Below, piece after piece: positions 12,185-24,479 of a DNA stretch of 64,000 nucleotides (position 1 is its first letter; every line of letters begins with the position of its first letter). Both the position numbers and the translations under genes were made by a program. Location: assembly GCA_023614405.1 (NCBI GenBank), contig CM042684.1:465257650-465321649 (forward strand). Reading direction: 5' to 3'. The notes under the pieces were generated by a model, which did not search any database, had not been told where the DNA came from, and worked only from the letters and a program-made list of their open reading frames with translations. The stretch comes from Avena insularis (Eukaryota > Streptophyta > Magnoliopsida > Poales > Poaceae).

Positions 12185-15100
12185 TGTAACATCCTAAAAA
12201 TCATATTTGAAAACTCATTCATATCATCCTTGCATTCCTCTTTCATTTAGGGTTTTTCTCAAAATCATTTAGAGACAGAAGTTTGAGCTATGATTTCATG
12301 TGTGCAAATTCAACTCAATTGGCCATCACCCTTTGAGTTTTGATTGTCTATGAACTTGTTTGCTTGCCTCCATTGTTGGAAAGAGTAAGTGTAGCATTTT
12401 ATCCCAAGTTTCAAATTTAGAAATAGTTTCAAAACCCTATTTCAAACATTTTCAACCTAGAGCAAAGTCTCTGTTTGATTTAAAACCCAAGCTTGACCAA
12501 GCCCTTGCAAGGTAACCACATGGTGTTTTGACTGTATTTGAACCCACAGAACCCTGCAAAAATTCCCAAAGCTGTTTGAATTCAAAAGGATTTGAATTCA
12601 TATCAAATTCATTCCAGAAAATGAATTTAGAAAAAGAAAAGGATTTCTCAAGGAAAAAGGCCGCGCGGCAGAGTTCTGGCCCAGCTTCGAATCAAGCCCA
12701 GCAAGTCAACCCGGGGATCTCATTTTTCCTCTCTCACGCTGAAGACGTTCAGCCGATGTGCAGACCCCACCTCCACCTCGCGCACCTCGCTGACGAGCGG
12801 GCCTCCTCCACGTCAGCATCGTCTCCACCCGCACGACCAGTTCATCCCCAAATCAACGCGGGCGTTTTCTGTGTTTAATTCGCGGCGTTAATTCGATTCA
12901 ATGGCCGAGTGATTCTCGCTCGTGACCAGGCTATAAGAACCCCCTCTGCCCCCTCTCCCTTCTCCCTCAAACCCTGAAACCAGAGCGCCACCAGGCTACG
13001 AGCATTACTCTCTGTAGCCCCGCCGTCTCCGACGACTGCGCCGGCGAATTCCGGTGAGTTCTGAGCTCCCCTCTGCCTCTCGTTCTTGCTATCTGGTTCA
13101 GTGAGCCTCTGTGCTTCTTTTAACACCCTTCGTTTGCCCTCGCATGAACCGTAGCTCCGGCAACATCGTCGACTGGCCGCCACCGTCTGTCTGCTACTCC
13201 GGCGGAACCCCTCGGGTAAACCAGACTACCCCGACCCCTCTCGTTCACACACACACCTTCGCCGTGACCTTGCGCTCCTGACTATGTGTTTTGTTTGCCT
13301 CCGGGTGATCTGACCGTCCTCGGCAAAGAAGAGCCAACCGCCGCCCGCAGCAACTCCGGCGAGCAATCTAGGACGGCCCCGTGCGCCCCTCGCCCGAACA
13401 ACTCCTCCCCGAGAATCGCCGTAATCCCCTGAGCCCGGTGAGCTACTCCTCTTTCTCCCTCACCCCCTGTAGCGTCGCCTCCGTCGTCGACCGATCGCTC
13501 CGCCGCTGCTAGCCACCGCAGCGCCGCCACTTTGTGGTTGATTAGATCAGGACCGTTCGATCTAGATCTGGCGCTCACGATTAGTTCACTTAACACCGAA
13601 GAGGTATGTCCTCTGGACCGCACGATCCACTTTAGATCTAACGCTCCACAGCCACGATCCGGCCGAACCGGTATCGACCAATGAAACAGCGCCACGTGTC
13701 CCTTATTAGGTTTAAAAATAGATTTGAAAACAGAATTTCTTGCAAACTTCAAACCCTTGTAACTTTGGATCCACACGTCCAAATTTTACAAATTTGATGT
13801 CGTTGGATTCAGCAAGACAAGCCCTAGCCAACCCTGCCCTTGGTTTAACAAATAGTAGCCATTAGATTGGCTTAAATTGCAGAAACTTGTTTGAGGCATT
13901 TTTGAGTATAGATTTAGTTTAGTATTTTGTTTTAGGGTTAATTTTTGCTTAGTGGACAAAATTGTGACTTGTTTAGTTTCTGTAAACTTGCACTTGCTTG
14001 GTTGAGTTTTAAAAATCACCACTTAGTAGATTTGTGCATGCATGCATTCATATTATTTCTGTTTGTATATATTTGTGTGTAATTGTGTGCTACAACTTTG
14101 TGTGTAGATTTTGCTAGTGATTGTGATTGTGACGAGTGCTACTCTCCACACTACCAAGGCAAGTGATATCTTCATGAATATTCCATTCCTTTATTTTATA
14201 CTTGCATTAGATATATTTTGTTAGGACTTGCATGCTACTTTTGTCAAAGTTATGATGGGAAATCCTATGTAGATTAGAATGGTAGAGTTGCTAGGAAAAT
14301 TTCCCTAAGGATAAGTTGCCATGCCATGCTTAGCCTAGCTACTAGAAAACAAGGGTGGTTTATATATTCACACTATGGAAAAATATTCTAAGTCTGAGGA
14401 CTTGTGTTTTATTTAACAAAACAACTAAGTTAATGAATCTCTTGGGTGGAATGGGACTTGCTTGGTGGTTTTTGGTTGAGTGGTTCACAAGGCCCATGTT
14501 TATGGTTTACCTTAGTGTATCTCACTTGTGGATGGCCACCCAGGAAACAAAGAGATTTGAGATGTCAAATGTTGAGAAGCTTCAAGTGCAACCACTTGGC
14601 AATATGGGCTCTGCCATGATCTTAGGTTGCTAGAACTTAGTCTCTTGGACAGTGGGTGGTAGATGGGTTGATAGGTTGGAGCGCGTCCATTTGACTAAGG
14701 AAAGGCTTCTGAAGGATCTTGTCTTGGGAAACCAAGTCTTGTGGGGAAAGTGCACCACCTCTGCAGAGTGTAAAATCTAAGTACTTAGCCATGTCCCTGG
14801 TATAGGACAATTTGAGCATCAAGACATGGAAGCCTCAAAAATCTCATCACTCCAATTTCTAAATAAAACTTGTGGGTGAACAAGGGTTAAAAGGATCTTC
14901 AGTCCTTGATTGGTAGATGCCCTGAGTGGATCTTCAGTCTTTGATTGGTAGATGCCTTGGGTGTTTTTGTGCCAAGCAAAAACTTAGTGTTTTCAAAATG
15001 TTAAGGAAAAATCTATTTTGAGCAATGCAAGCCTAAGCTCCACCAGCCAAATGCATATAGTTTTATAGTCCACTTAAATATATACTAAGGTATCACTTGC

Positions 15101-15213
15101 CAATACTATTCCAAAGTATTGACCCTCTGTGGCTGTAACTTGTAATATATACTAAGGTATCACTAGCATTGCAATCACAGGGATCTTTTCCTTTACAAAG
15201 GAGGGATCTTACA
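12185..15213 (+). repeat. 3' LTR of chromovirus, internally deleted
   Basis: Aligns with the 5' LTR over its length. It lacks the equivalent of 5562-5793; in its place 15147-15161 is a short filler copied from about 67 bp upstream (15144-15164 equals 15077-15097). The missing segment contains AATAAA-like signals and probably the RNA 3' end, so the deletion likely impairs polyadenylation. A cluster of substitutions and small indels at about 12700-12900 and 13010-13060 contrasts with near identity elsewhere. Confidence 0.93.
12930..12939 (+). promoter_or_regulatory. TATA box in 3' LTR
   Basis: Same GCTATAAGAA as in the 5' LTR. If active it would read outward into the flanking array. Confidence 0.5.
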
Positions 15214-17367
15214 TGCATCCATGTGTGGTTTGTGAGAAGAACACACATTCAATGACACTGGGTGTGGTTCATGAAAAGAACACACATCCAATGACACTGG
15301 TGGATCCTTATGTGGTTTGTGAGAAGAACATACATGCAATGACTCTAGTTGTGGTTCATGAGAAGAACACACATGCAATGACACTGGTGTATCCTTATGT
15401 GGTTTGTGAGAAGAACACACATGCAATGACTCTAGTTGTGGTTTGATAAACGAACACACATGCAATGACGCTAGTTGTGGTTCATGAGAATAACAAACAT
15501 GCAATAGCACTGGTGGATCCATGTGTGGTTTGTGAGAGGAACAGACAAGCAATGACACTGGGTTTGGTTTATGAAAAGAACACACATCCAATGACACTGG
15601 TGGATCCTTATGTGGTTTGTGAGAAGAACACATATGCAATCACATTGGGTGGATCATATGTGGTTTATTAGAGGAATACACATGCAATGACACTTGTGAT
15701 ATGTGCTTTGTGAAAAGAACACACATGCAATGACTCTAACTGTGGTTAATGAAAAGAGCAGACATGCAATGACACTGGTGGATACATGTGAGATTTGTGA
15801 GAAGAACACACATGCAATGATACTAGTTGTGGTTTATGAGAAGAACACACATGCAATGACACTAGTGGATCCATGTGTGGTTTGTGAGAAAAACACACAT
15901 GCAATGACTCTAACTGTGGTTAATGAAAAGAGCAGACATGCAATGACACTAGTGGATCCTTATGTGGTTTGTGAGAAGAACAGACATGCAATGACTCTAG
16001 ATGTGGTTCATGAGAAGAACACACATGCAATGACATTGGTGGATCCATGTGTGGTTTATGAGAGGAACAGACATGCAATGACACTGGGTGTGGTTAATGA
16101 AAAGAACATACATGCAATCACACTGGTAGATCCATATGTGGTTTGTGAAAAGAACAGACATGCAATCACACTGGGTGGATCCATGTGTGGTTCATGAAAA
16201 AAAAACACATGCAATGACACTGGTGGATCCATGTGTGGTTTGTGAGAAGAACACACATCCAATGACACTGGTGGATCCTTATGTGGTTTGTGAGAAGAAC
16301 AGGCATGCAATGACTCTAGATGTGGTTCATGAGAAGAACACACATGCAATGACAATGGTGTATCTTTATGTGGTTTGTGAGAAGAACACACAAGCAATGA
16401 CTCTAGTTGTTGTTTGTGAAAAGAACACACATGCAATGACTCTAGTTGTGGTTCATGAGAAGAACACTCATGCAATGACACTGGTGGAGCCATGTGTGGT
16501 TTGTTATAGAATAGACATGCAATGACACTGGGTGTGGTTTATGAAAAGAACACAGATCCAATGACACTGGTGGATCCTTATGTAGTTTGTGAGAAGTAAA
16601 CACATGAAATCACACTGGGTGGATCCATATGTGGTTTATGAGAGGAACACACATGCAATGACACTGGTGATATGTGGTTTGTGAAAAGAACACACATGCA
16701 ATGACTCTAACTGTGGTTAATGAAAAGGGCAGACATGCAATGACACTGGTGGATCCATGTTTGGTTTGTGAGAAGAACACACATGCAATGACACTAGTTG
16801 TGGTTTATGAGAAGAACACACATGCAATGACACTGGTGGATCCATGTGTGGTTTGTGAGAAGAACACACATGCAATGACTCTAACTATGGTTAATGAAAA
16901 GAGCAGACATGAAATGACACTGCTGGATCCATTTGTGGTTTGTTAGAAGAACACACATGCAATGACTCTAGATGTGGTTCATGAGAATAACACACATGCA
17001 ATGACATTGGTGGATCCATGTGTGGTTTGGGAGGGTAACACACATGCAATGACACTGGGTGTGGTTCATGAAAAGAACACACATCCACTGACACTAGTGT
17101 ATCCTTATGTGGTTTGTGAGAATAACGAACATGCAATGACTCTAGATGTGGTTCATGAGAAGAACACACATGCAATGACACTAGTGGATCCATGTGTGGT
17201 TTATGAGAGGAACAGACATGCAATGACACTGGGTGTGGTTCACGAAAAGAACACACATGCAATGACACTGGTGGATCCTTATGTGTCTTGTGAGAAGAAC
17301 ACACATGCAATCACACTGGTTGGATCCATATGTGGTTTATGAGAGGAACACACATGCCATGGCAATG

Positions 17368-18900
17368 GTGATATGTGGTTTGTGAAAATAACACACATGC
17401 AATGACTCTAACTATAGTTAATGAAAAGAGCAGACATGCAATGACACTGGTGGATCCATGTGTGGTTTGTGAGAAGAACACACATGCAATGATACTGGCT
17501 GTGGTTCATGAAAAGAACAGACATGCAATGCTACTGGTGGATCCATGTGTGGTTTGTGAGAAGAACACACATGCAATGTCACTGCGTGTGGTTCATGAAA
17601 AGAACACACATGCAATGACACTAGTGGATCCTTATGTAGTTTGTGAGAAGAATAAACATGCAATGACTCTAGCTGTGGTTCATGAGAAGAACACACATGC
17701 AATGACATTGGTGGATCCATCTGTGGTCTTTGAGAAGAACACACATGCAATGACACTGGGTGTGGTTCATGAAAAGAACACACGTCCAATGACACTGGTG
17801 GATCCTTAGGTGGTTTGTGAGAAGAACAGACATGCAATGATTCTAGATGTGGTTCATGAGAAGAACACACATGCAATGACACTTGTGGATCCTTATGTGG
17901 TTTATGAGAGGAACAGACATACAATGACACTGGGTGTGGTTCACGAAAACAACACACATCTAATGACACTGGTGGATCCTTATGTGGTTTGTGAGAAGAA
18001 CACACATGCAATCACACTGGGTGGATCTATATGTGGTTTATGAGAAGAACACACATGCAATGACACTGGTGTTATGTGGTTTGTGAAAACAACACATGCA
18101 ATGACTCTAACTGTGGTTAATGAAAAGAGCAGACATGCAATGACACTGGTGGATCCATGTGTGGTTTGTGAGAAGAACACACATGCAATGACACTGGCTA
18201 TGGTTCATGAAAAGAACAGACATGCAATGATACTGGTGGATCCGTGTGTGGTTTGTGAGAAGAACGCACATGCAATGACACTAGGTGTGTTTAATGAAAA
18301 GAACACACATCCAATGACACTGGTGGATCCTTATGTCGTTTGTGAGAAGAACAGACATGCAATGACTCTAGATGTGGTTCATGAGAAGAACACACATGCA
18401 ATGACACTGGTGGATCCATGTGTGGTTTATGAGAGGAATAGACATGCAATGACACCAGGTCTGGTTCATGAAAAAAACACGCATGCAATGACACTAGTGG
18501 CTCCATATGTGGTTTGTGAATGCACAGGACATGCAATGACCTTTGGGTGGATCCATGTGGTTCATGAAAAGAACACACATGTAATGACACTGGTGGATCC
18601 ATGTGTGGTTTGTGAGAAGAACACACATCCAATGACACTAGGTGTGGTTGATGAAAAGAAAACACATCCAATGACACTGGTGGATCCTTATGTGGCTTGT
18701 GAGAAGAACAGACATGCAATGACTCTAGCTGTGGTTCATGAGAAGAACACACATGCAATGACTCTAGTGTATCCTTATGTGGTTTGTGAGAAGAACACAC
18801 ATGCAATGACTCTAGTTGTGCTTTGTGAAAAGAACACACATGCAATGACTCTAGCTGTGGTTCATGAGAAGAACACAAATTCAATGAAACTGTTTGATCC
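17368..18900. repeat. Duplicated array block (copy at 26501-28033)
   Basis: Subunit order and private variants here recur at an offset of 9133 bp. Examples are a TGA-creating GGATCCTTAGGTGG near 17805/26938, the two-base-shorter GAAAACAACACATGC near 18085/27220, and an AACGCACATG variant near 18264/27397. A block of about 1.5 kb was therefore copied as a unit. Confidence 0.75.
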
Positions 18901-19075
18901 AACTTTGGTTTGTGAGAAGAAGGACATGCAATGACACTGGGTGTGGTTTATGAAAAGAACACACATCCAATGACACTGGTGGATCCTTATGTGGTTTGTG
19001 AGAAGAACACACATGCAATCACACTGGGTGGATCCATATGTGGTTTATGAGAGGAACACACATGCAATGACACTG

Positions 19076-22000
19076 GTGATATGTGTTTTGTGAAAAGAAC
19101 ACACATGCAATGACTTTAACTGTGGTTAATGAAAAGATCAGACATGCAATGACACTAGTGGATCCATGTGATGTTTGTGAGAAGAACACACATGCAATGA
19201 CACTAGTTGTTGTTTATGAGAAGAATACACATGCAATGACACTGGTGGATCCATGTGTGGTTTGTGAGAAGAACACACATGCAATGACTCTAACTGTAGT
19301 TAATGAAAAGAGCAGACATGCAATGACATTGGTGGATCCATGTGTGGTTTGTGAGAAGAACACACATGCAATCACACTGGGTGGATCCATATGTGGTTTA
19401 TGAAAAGAACACACATGCAATGACACTGGTGGATCCATTTGTGGTTTGTGAAAAGAACACACATCCAATGACACTAGGTGTGGTTCATGAAAAGAACACA
19501 CATCCAACGACACTGGTGGATCCTTATGTGGTTTGTGAGAAGAATAGACATGCAATGACTCTAGCTATGGTTCATGAGAAGAACACACATGCAATGACAT
19601 TGGTGTAACCTTATGTGGTTTGTGAGAAGAACACACATTCAATGACTCTAGCTGTGGTTTGTGAAAAGAACACACATGCAATGACTCTAGCTGTGGTTCA
19701 TGAGAAGAACACACATGCAATGACACTGGTGGATCCATGTGTGGTTTGTGAGAGGAACAGGCATGCAATGACACTTGGTATGGTTTATGAAAAGAACACA
19801 CATCCAATGACACTGGTGGATCCTTATGTGGTTTGTGAGAAGAACACACATGCAATCACACTGGCTGGATCCATATGTGGTTTATGAGAGGAACACACAT
19901 GCAATGACACTGGTGATATGTGGTTTGTGAAAAGAACACACACGCAATGACTCTAACTTTGGTTAATGAAAAGAGCAGACATGCAATGACACTGGTGGAT
20001 CCATGTGTGGTTTGTGAGAAGAACACACATGCAATGACACTGGCTATGGTTCATGAAAAGAATGGACATGCAATGATACTAGTGGATCCATGTGTGGTTT
20101 GTGAGAACAACACACATGCAATGACACTGGGTGTGGTTCATGAAAAGAATACACATCCAATGACATTGGTGGATCCTTATGTGGTTTGTGAGAAGAACAG
20201 ACATGCAATGACTCTAGATGTGGTTCATGAGAAGAACACACATGCAATGACACTGGGGGATCCATGTGTGGTCTGTGAGAGGAACAAACATGCAATGACA
20301 CTGGGTGTGGTTCATGAAAAGAACACACATCCAATGACACTGGTGTATCCTTATGTGGTTTGTGAGAATAACAGACATACAATGACTCTAGATGTGGTTC
20401 ATTAGAAGAACACACATGCAATGACAATGGTGGATCCATGTGTGGTTTATGAGAGGAATAAACATGCAATGACACTGGGTGTGGTTCATGAAAAGAACAC
20501 ACATCCAATGACACTGGTGGATCCTTATGTGGTTTGTGAGAAGAACACACATGCAATCACACTGGGTGGATCCAGATGTGGTTTATGAGAAGAACACACA
20601 TGCAATGACACTAGTGGATCCATGTGTGGTTTGTGAGAATAACACACATCCAATGACACTGGGTGTGGTTCATGAAAAGAACACACATCCAATGACACTG
20701 GTGGATCTTATGTCGTTTGTGAGAAGAACAGACATGCAATGACTCTAGCTATGGTTTGTGAGAAGAACACACATGCAATGACTCTAGTTGTGCTTTGTGA
20801 AAAGAACACACATGCAATGACTCTAGCTGTGGTTCATGAGAAGAACACACATGCAATGACACTGGTGGATCCATACTTGGTTTGTGAGAGGAACAGACAT
20901 GCAATGACACTGGGTGTGGTTTATGAAAAGAACACACATCCAATGACACTGGTGGATCCTTATGTGGTTTGTGAGAAGAACACACATGCAATCACACTGG
21001 GTGGATCCATATGTGGTTTATGAGAGGAACACACATGCAATGACACTGGTGATATGTGTTTTGTGAAAAGAACACACATGCAATGACTTTAACTGTGGTT
21101 AATGAAAAGATCAGACATGCAATGACACTAGTGGATCCATGTGATGTTTGTGAGAAGAACACACATGCAATGACACTAGTTGTTGTTTATGAGAAGAATA
21201 CACATGCAATGACACTGGTGGATCCATGTGTGGTTTGTGAGAAGAACACACATGCAATGACTCTAACTGTAGTTAATGAAAAGAGCAGACATGCAATGAC
21301 ATTGGTGGATCCATTTGTGGTTTGTGAGAAGAACACACATGCAATCACACTGGGTGGATCCATATGTGGTTTATGAAAAGAACACACATGCAATGACACT
21401 GGTGGATCCATGTGTGGTTTGTGAAAAGAACACACATCCAATGACACTAGGTGTGGTTCATGAAAAGAACACACATCCAACGACACTGGTGGATCCTTAT
21501 GTGGTTTGTGAGAAGAACAGACATGCAATGACTCTAGCTATGGTTCATGAGAAGAACACACATGCAATGACATTGGTGTAACCTTATGTGGTTTGTGAGA
21601 AGAACACACATTCAATGACTCTAGCTGTGGTTTGTGAAAAGAACACACATGCAATGACTCTAGCTGTGGTTCATGAGAAGAACACACATGCAATGACACT
21701 GGTGGATCCATGTGTGGTTTGTGAGAGGAACAGGTATGCAATGACACTTGGTATGGTTTATGAAAAGAACACACATCCAATGACACTGGTGGATCCTTAT
21801 GTGGTTTGTGAGAAGAACACACATGCAATCACACTGGCTGGATCCATATGTGGTTTATGAGAGGAACACACATGCAATGACACTGGTGATATGTGGTTTG
21901 TGAAAAGAACACACATGCAATGACTCTAACTTTGGTTAATGAAAAGAGCAAACATGCAATGACACTGGTGGATCCATGTGTGGTTTGTGAGAAGAACACA

Positions 22001-22965
22001 CATGCAATGACACTGGCTATGGTTCATGAAAAGAATGGACATGCAATGATACTAGTGGATCCATGTGTGGTTTGTGAGAACAACACACATGCAATGACAC
22101 TGGGTGTGGTTCATGAAAAGAATACACATCCAATGACATTGGTGGATCCTTATGTGGTTTGTGAGAAGAACAGACATGCAATGACTCTAGATGTGGTTCA
22201 TGAGAAGAACACACATGCAATGACACTGGTGGATCCATGTGTGGTCTCTGAGAGGAACAAACATGCAATGACACTGGGTGTGGTTCATGAAAAGAACACA
22301 CATCCAATGACACTGGTGTATCCTTATGTGGTTTGTGAGAATAACAGACATACAATGACTCTAGATGTGGTTCATTAGAAGAACACACATGCAATGACAA
22401 TGGTGGATCCATGTGTGGTTTATGAGAGGAATAAACATGCAATGACACTGGGTGTGGTTCATGAAAAGAACAAACATCCAATGACACTGGTGGATCCTTA
22501 TGTGGTTTGTGAGAAGAACACACATGCAATCACACTGGGTGGATCCAGATGTGGTTTATGAGAAGAACACACATGCAATGACACTGGTGGATCCATGTGT
22601 GGTTTGTGAGAATAACACACATCCAATGACACTGGGTGTGGTTCATGAAAAGAACACACATCCAATGACACTGGTGGATCTTATGTCGTTTGTGAGAAGA
22701 ACAGACATGGAATGACTCTAGCTATGGTTTGTGAGAAGAACACACATGCAATGACTCTAGCTGTGGTTTGTGAAAAGAACACACATGCAATGACTCTAGT
22801 TGTGGTTCATGAGAAGAACACACATGCAATGACACAGGTGGATCCATGTGTGGTTTCTGAGAGGAACAGATATGCAATGACACTGGGTGTGGTTTATGAA
22901 AAGAACACACATCCAATTACAATTGTGGATCCTTATGTGGTTTGTGAGAAGAACACACATGCAAT
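19076..22965. repeat. Near-perfect tandem duplication, 1973-bp period
   Basis: 19076-21048 and 21049 to about 22965 align at a constant 1973-bp offset with only scattered substitutions by eye. Frame-ending variants match at 19403/21376, 19608/21581, 19887/21860 and 20405/22378. Divergence begins near 22965, about 100 bp before the solo LTR. Confidence 0.85.
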
Positions 22966-23068
22966 GACACTGGCTGTCTTTCATGAAAAGAACAGACATG
23001 CAATGATACTGGTGGATCCATGTGTGGTTTGTGAGGAGAACACACATGCAATGACACTGGGTGTTGTT

Positions 23069-24479
23069 TGATGTCTACGCACTTCTATTCTTGTAGACAG
23101 TTGTTGGGCCTCCAAGTGCAGAGGTTTGTAGAACAGCAGCAAGTTTTCCCTTAAGTGGATCACCCAAGGTTTATCGAACTCAGGGAGGAAGTCGTCAAAG
23201 GTATCCCCTCTCAAGCAACCCTGCAATCAAGATACAAGAAGTCTCTTGTGTCCCCAACACACCCAATACACTTGTCAGATGTATAGTTGCACTAGTTCAA
23301 CGAAGAGATGGTGAAATACAAGTGGTATGGATAATTATAAGTGGTAACGGTGCTAGAATATAGCTTGCTGGCGTGTGGTTGACATGGGAAAAGACTAAAG
23401 GCAAACTAAAATAAAGATGGAAGCAAGCAAACATGTAACAGATCTAATAGCAAATGGTCTTTCAGTGCTTAGAAACAAGGCCTAGGGATCATACTTTCAC
23501 TAGTGAACACTCTCATATAAATATCTTCTCTTTATGATACTACTCTTAACTACTCTCCGGTTGGACACTCTAATCCATGGTAGGGCTATAACAGCACACC
23601 TCAAAGTAAGCCTTTCCCCTCAAGATAACCCCACACTGTCACCTTGAGCACTAGATGGGTCCAACAAACACCACAATTTCATAAAGACATCCAACTCCAA
23701 ATATAACTCATAACAAATATTTGCAATCTCTAGCCTAAGTGCCACCATGGTGTGCACACTATCAACTTCACACACATGGGGAGAGCAGAGATCTATTAAA
23801 GCACTTGAGTAGCAAGGTAGATCTATAGATTACAAGCTCATGATCTCAATAAGATCATGCATAGAGAGAGATGAACACATAGCTACCGGTAGAACCCTTA
23901 GCCTTGAGAGAGAACTACTCCCTCCTAATCATGGGAATCAGCAATGGTGATGGAGATGGTGGTGGAGATCGATGGAGATGACTTCGGGGGCACTTCCCCA
24001 TCTGGCAGTCTTTAACAGACTTTTAACCCCAATATCCCTTGGCGGCGCTATGGAACTTTTCGTGGCTGGAGTCTTGATGATTTAGCGTTTTTGCATCGGG
24101 AGGCATCTTATAGGCGAAGAGGCAAGGTTGGTGGGTGGCCAGGGGCCCACACCACCTGGTGGCGTGGACAGGGCTAGCCCGCGCCACCATATGGTGTGGC
24201 CACCCTGTGGCCCCTCTCCGTCTCGTCTTCTGGCTCTGTGAGTCTTCCGGTAAAATATGGACTTTGGCTTTTGTCCGGTCCAATTCCGAGAATATTGATT
24301 TTCTGACTTTCCTGGAACCAAAAACAACAGAAAACAGGCAACTGGCACTGTGGCATCTTTTTAATAGGTTAGTCCGAGAAAACATATGAAAAGTACTCCA
24401 AAGTGTGGAAAAAACACAAGAAAGTAGATAAAACCAAGCATGGAACATCAAAAATTATAGATACATTTGCAATGTATCA
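23069..24479 (-). mobile_element. Solo LTR of the Athila-like family
   Basis: A 1411-bp sequence starting TGATGTCTAC and ending AATGTATCA aligns along nearly its whole length with both LTRs of the element at 39421-45951. There is no internal domain. Flanks are TTGTT (23064-23068) and TGGTT (24480-24484), a target duplication with one mismatch. Orientation follows the full element, whose primer site reads on the minus strand. A local replacement near 24000-24050 differs from the other two LTRs. Unequal recombination between two LTRs is the standard explanation for a solo LTR. The surrounding array matches that around 39421-45951, so it may descend from the same insertion. Confidence 0.88.

Larger units (their letters stand above)
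2605..15213 (+). mobile_element. Complete LTR retrotransposon, Ty3/Gypsy chromovirus (Tekay/Del-like)
   Basis: LTRs of 3241 bp (2605-5845) and 3029 bp (12185-15213) begin TGTAAC and end TTACA, a terminal inverted repeat. The 5-bp flanks are TGGAT (2600-2604) and TGCAT (15214-15218), a target duplication with one mismatch. Removing the element rejoins a normal array unit at its GGATCC. Internal order is primer site, ORF A, ORF B, gag, protease, RT, RNase H, integrase, chromodomain, polypurine tract. The pol order and C-terminal chromodomain define chromoviruses. The gag type and 3-kb LTRs suggest the Tekay/Del clade, recalled from memory. It cannot be autonomous now: ORF B and gag are frameshifted, pol has a stop in RT, and the 3' LTR has a 232-bp deletion. 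Confidence 0.95.
15214..23068. repeat. Satellite array, segment 2
   Basis: Same 39/48-bp subunits. The first five bases are the 3' target-site copy of the chromovirus insertion. A recurring variant landmark (GTGATATGTG, with GTGTTATGTG at 18069) occurs at 15696, 16667, 17368, 18069, 19076, 19913, 21049 and 21886. It is a junction where the GGATCC extension is shortened and is preceded by a CTGGGTGGATCC variant with one extra G. Spacings are 971, 701, 701, 1007, 837, 1136 and 837 bp. The segment ends at the solo LTR. Confidence 0.93.

Noticed and set aside
24023..24451. Minus-strand frames of 60-142 codons in the Athila-like LTRs (also 40292-40793 and 45393-45909)
   Set aside because: They recur in each LTR copy but with different indels and frames, as expected for noncoding LTR sequence.
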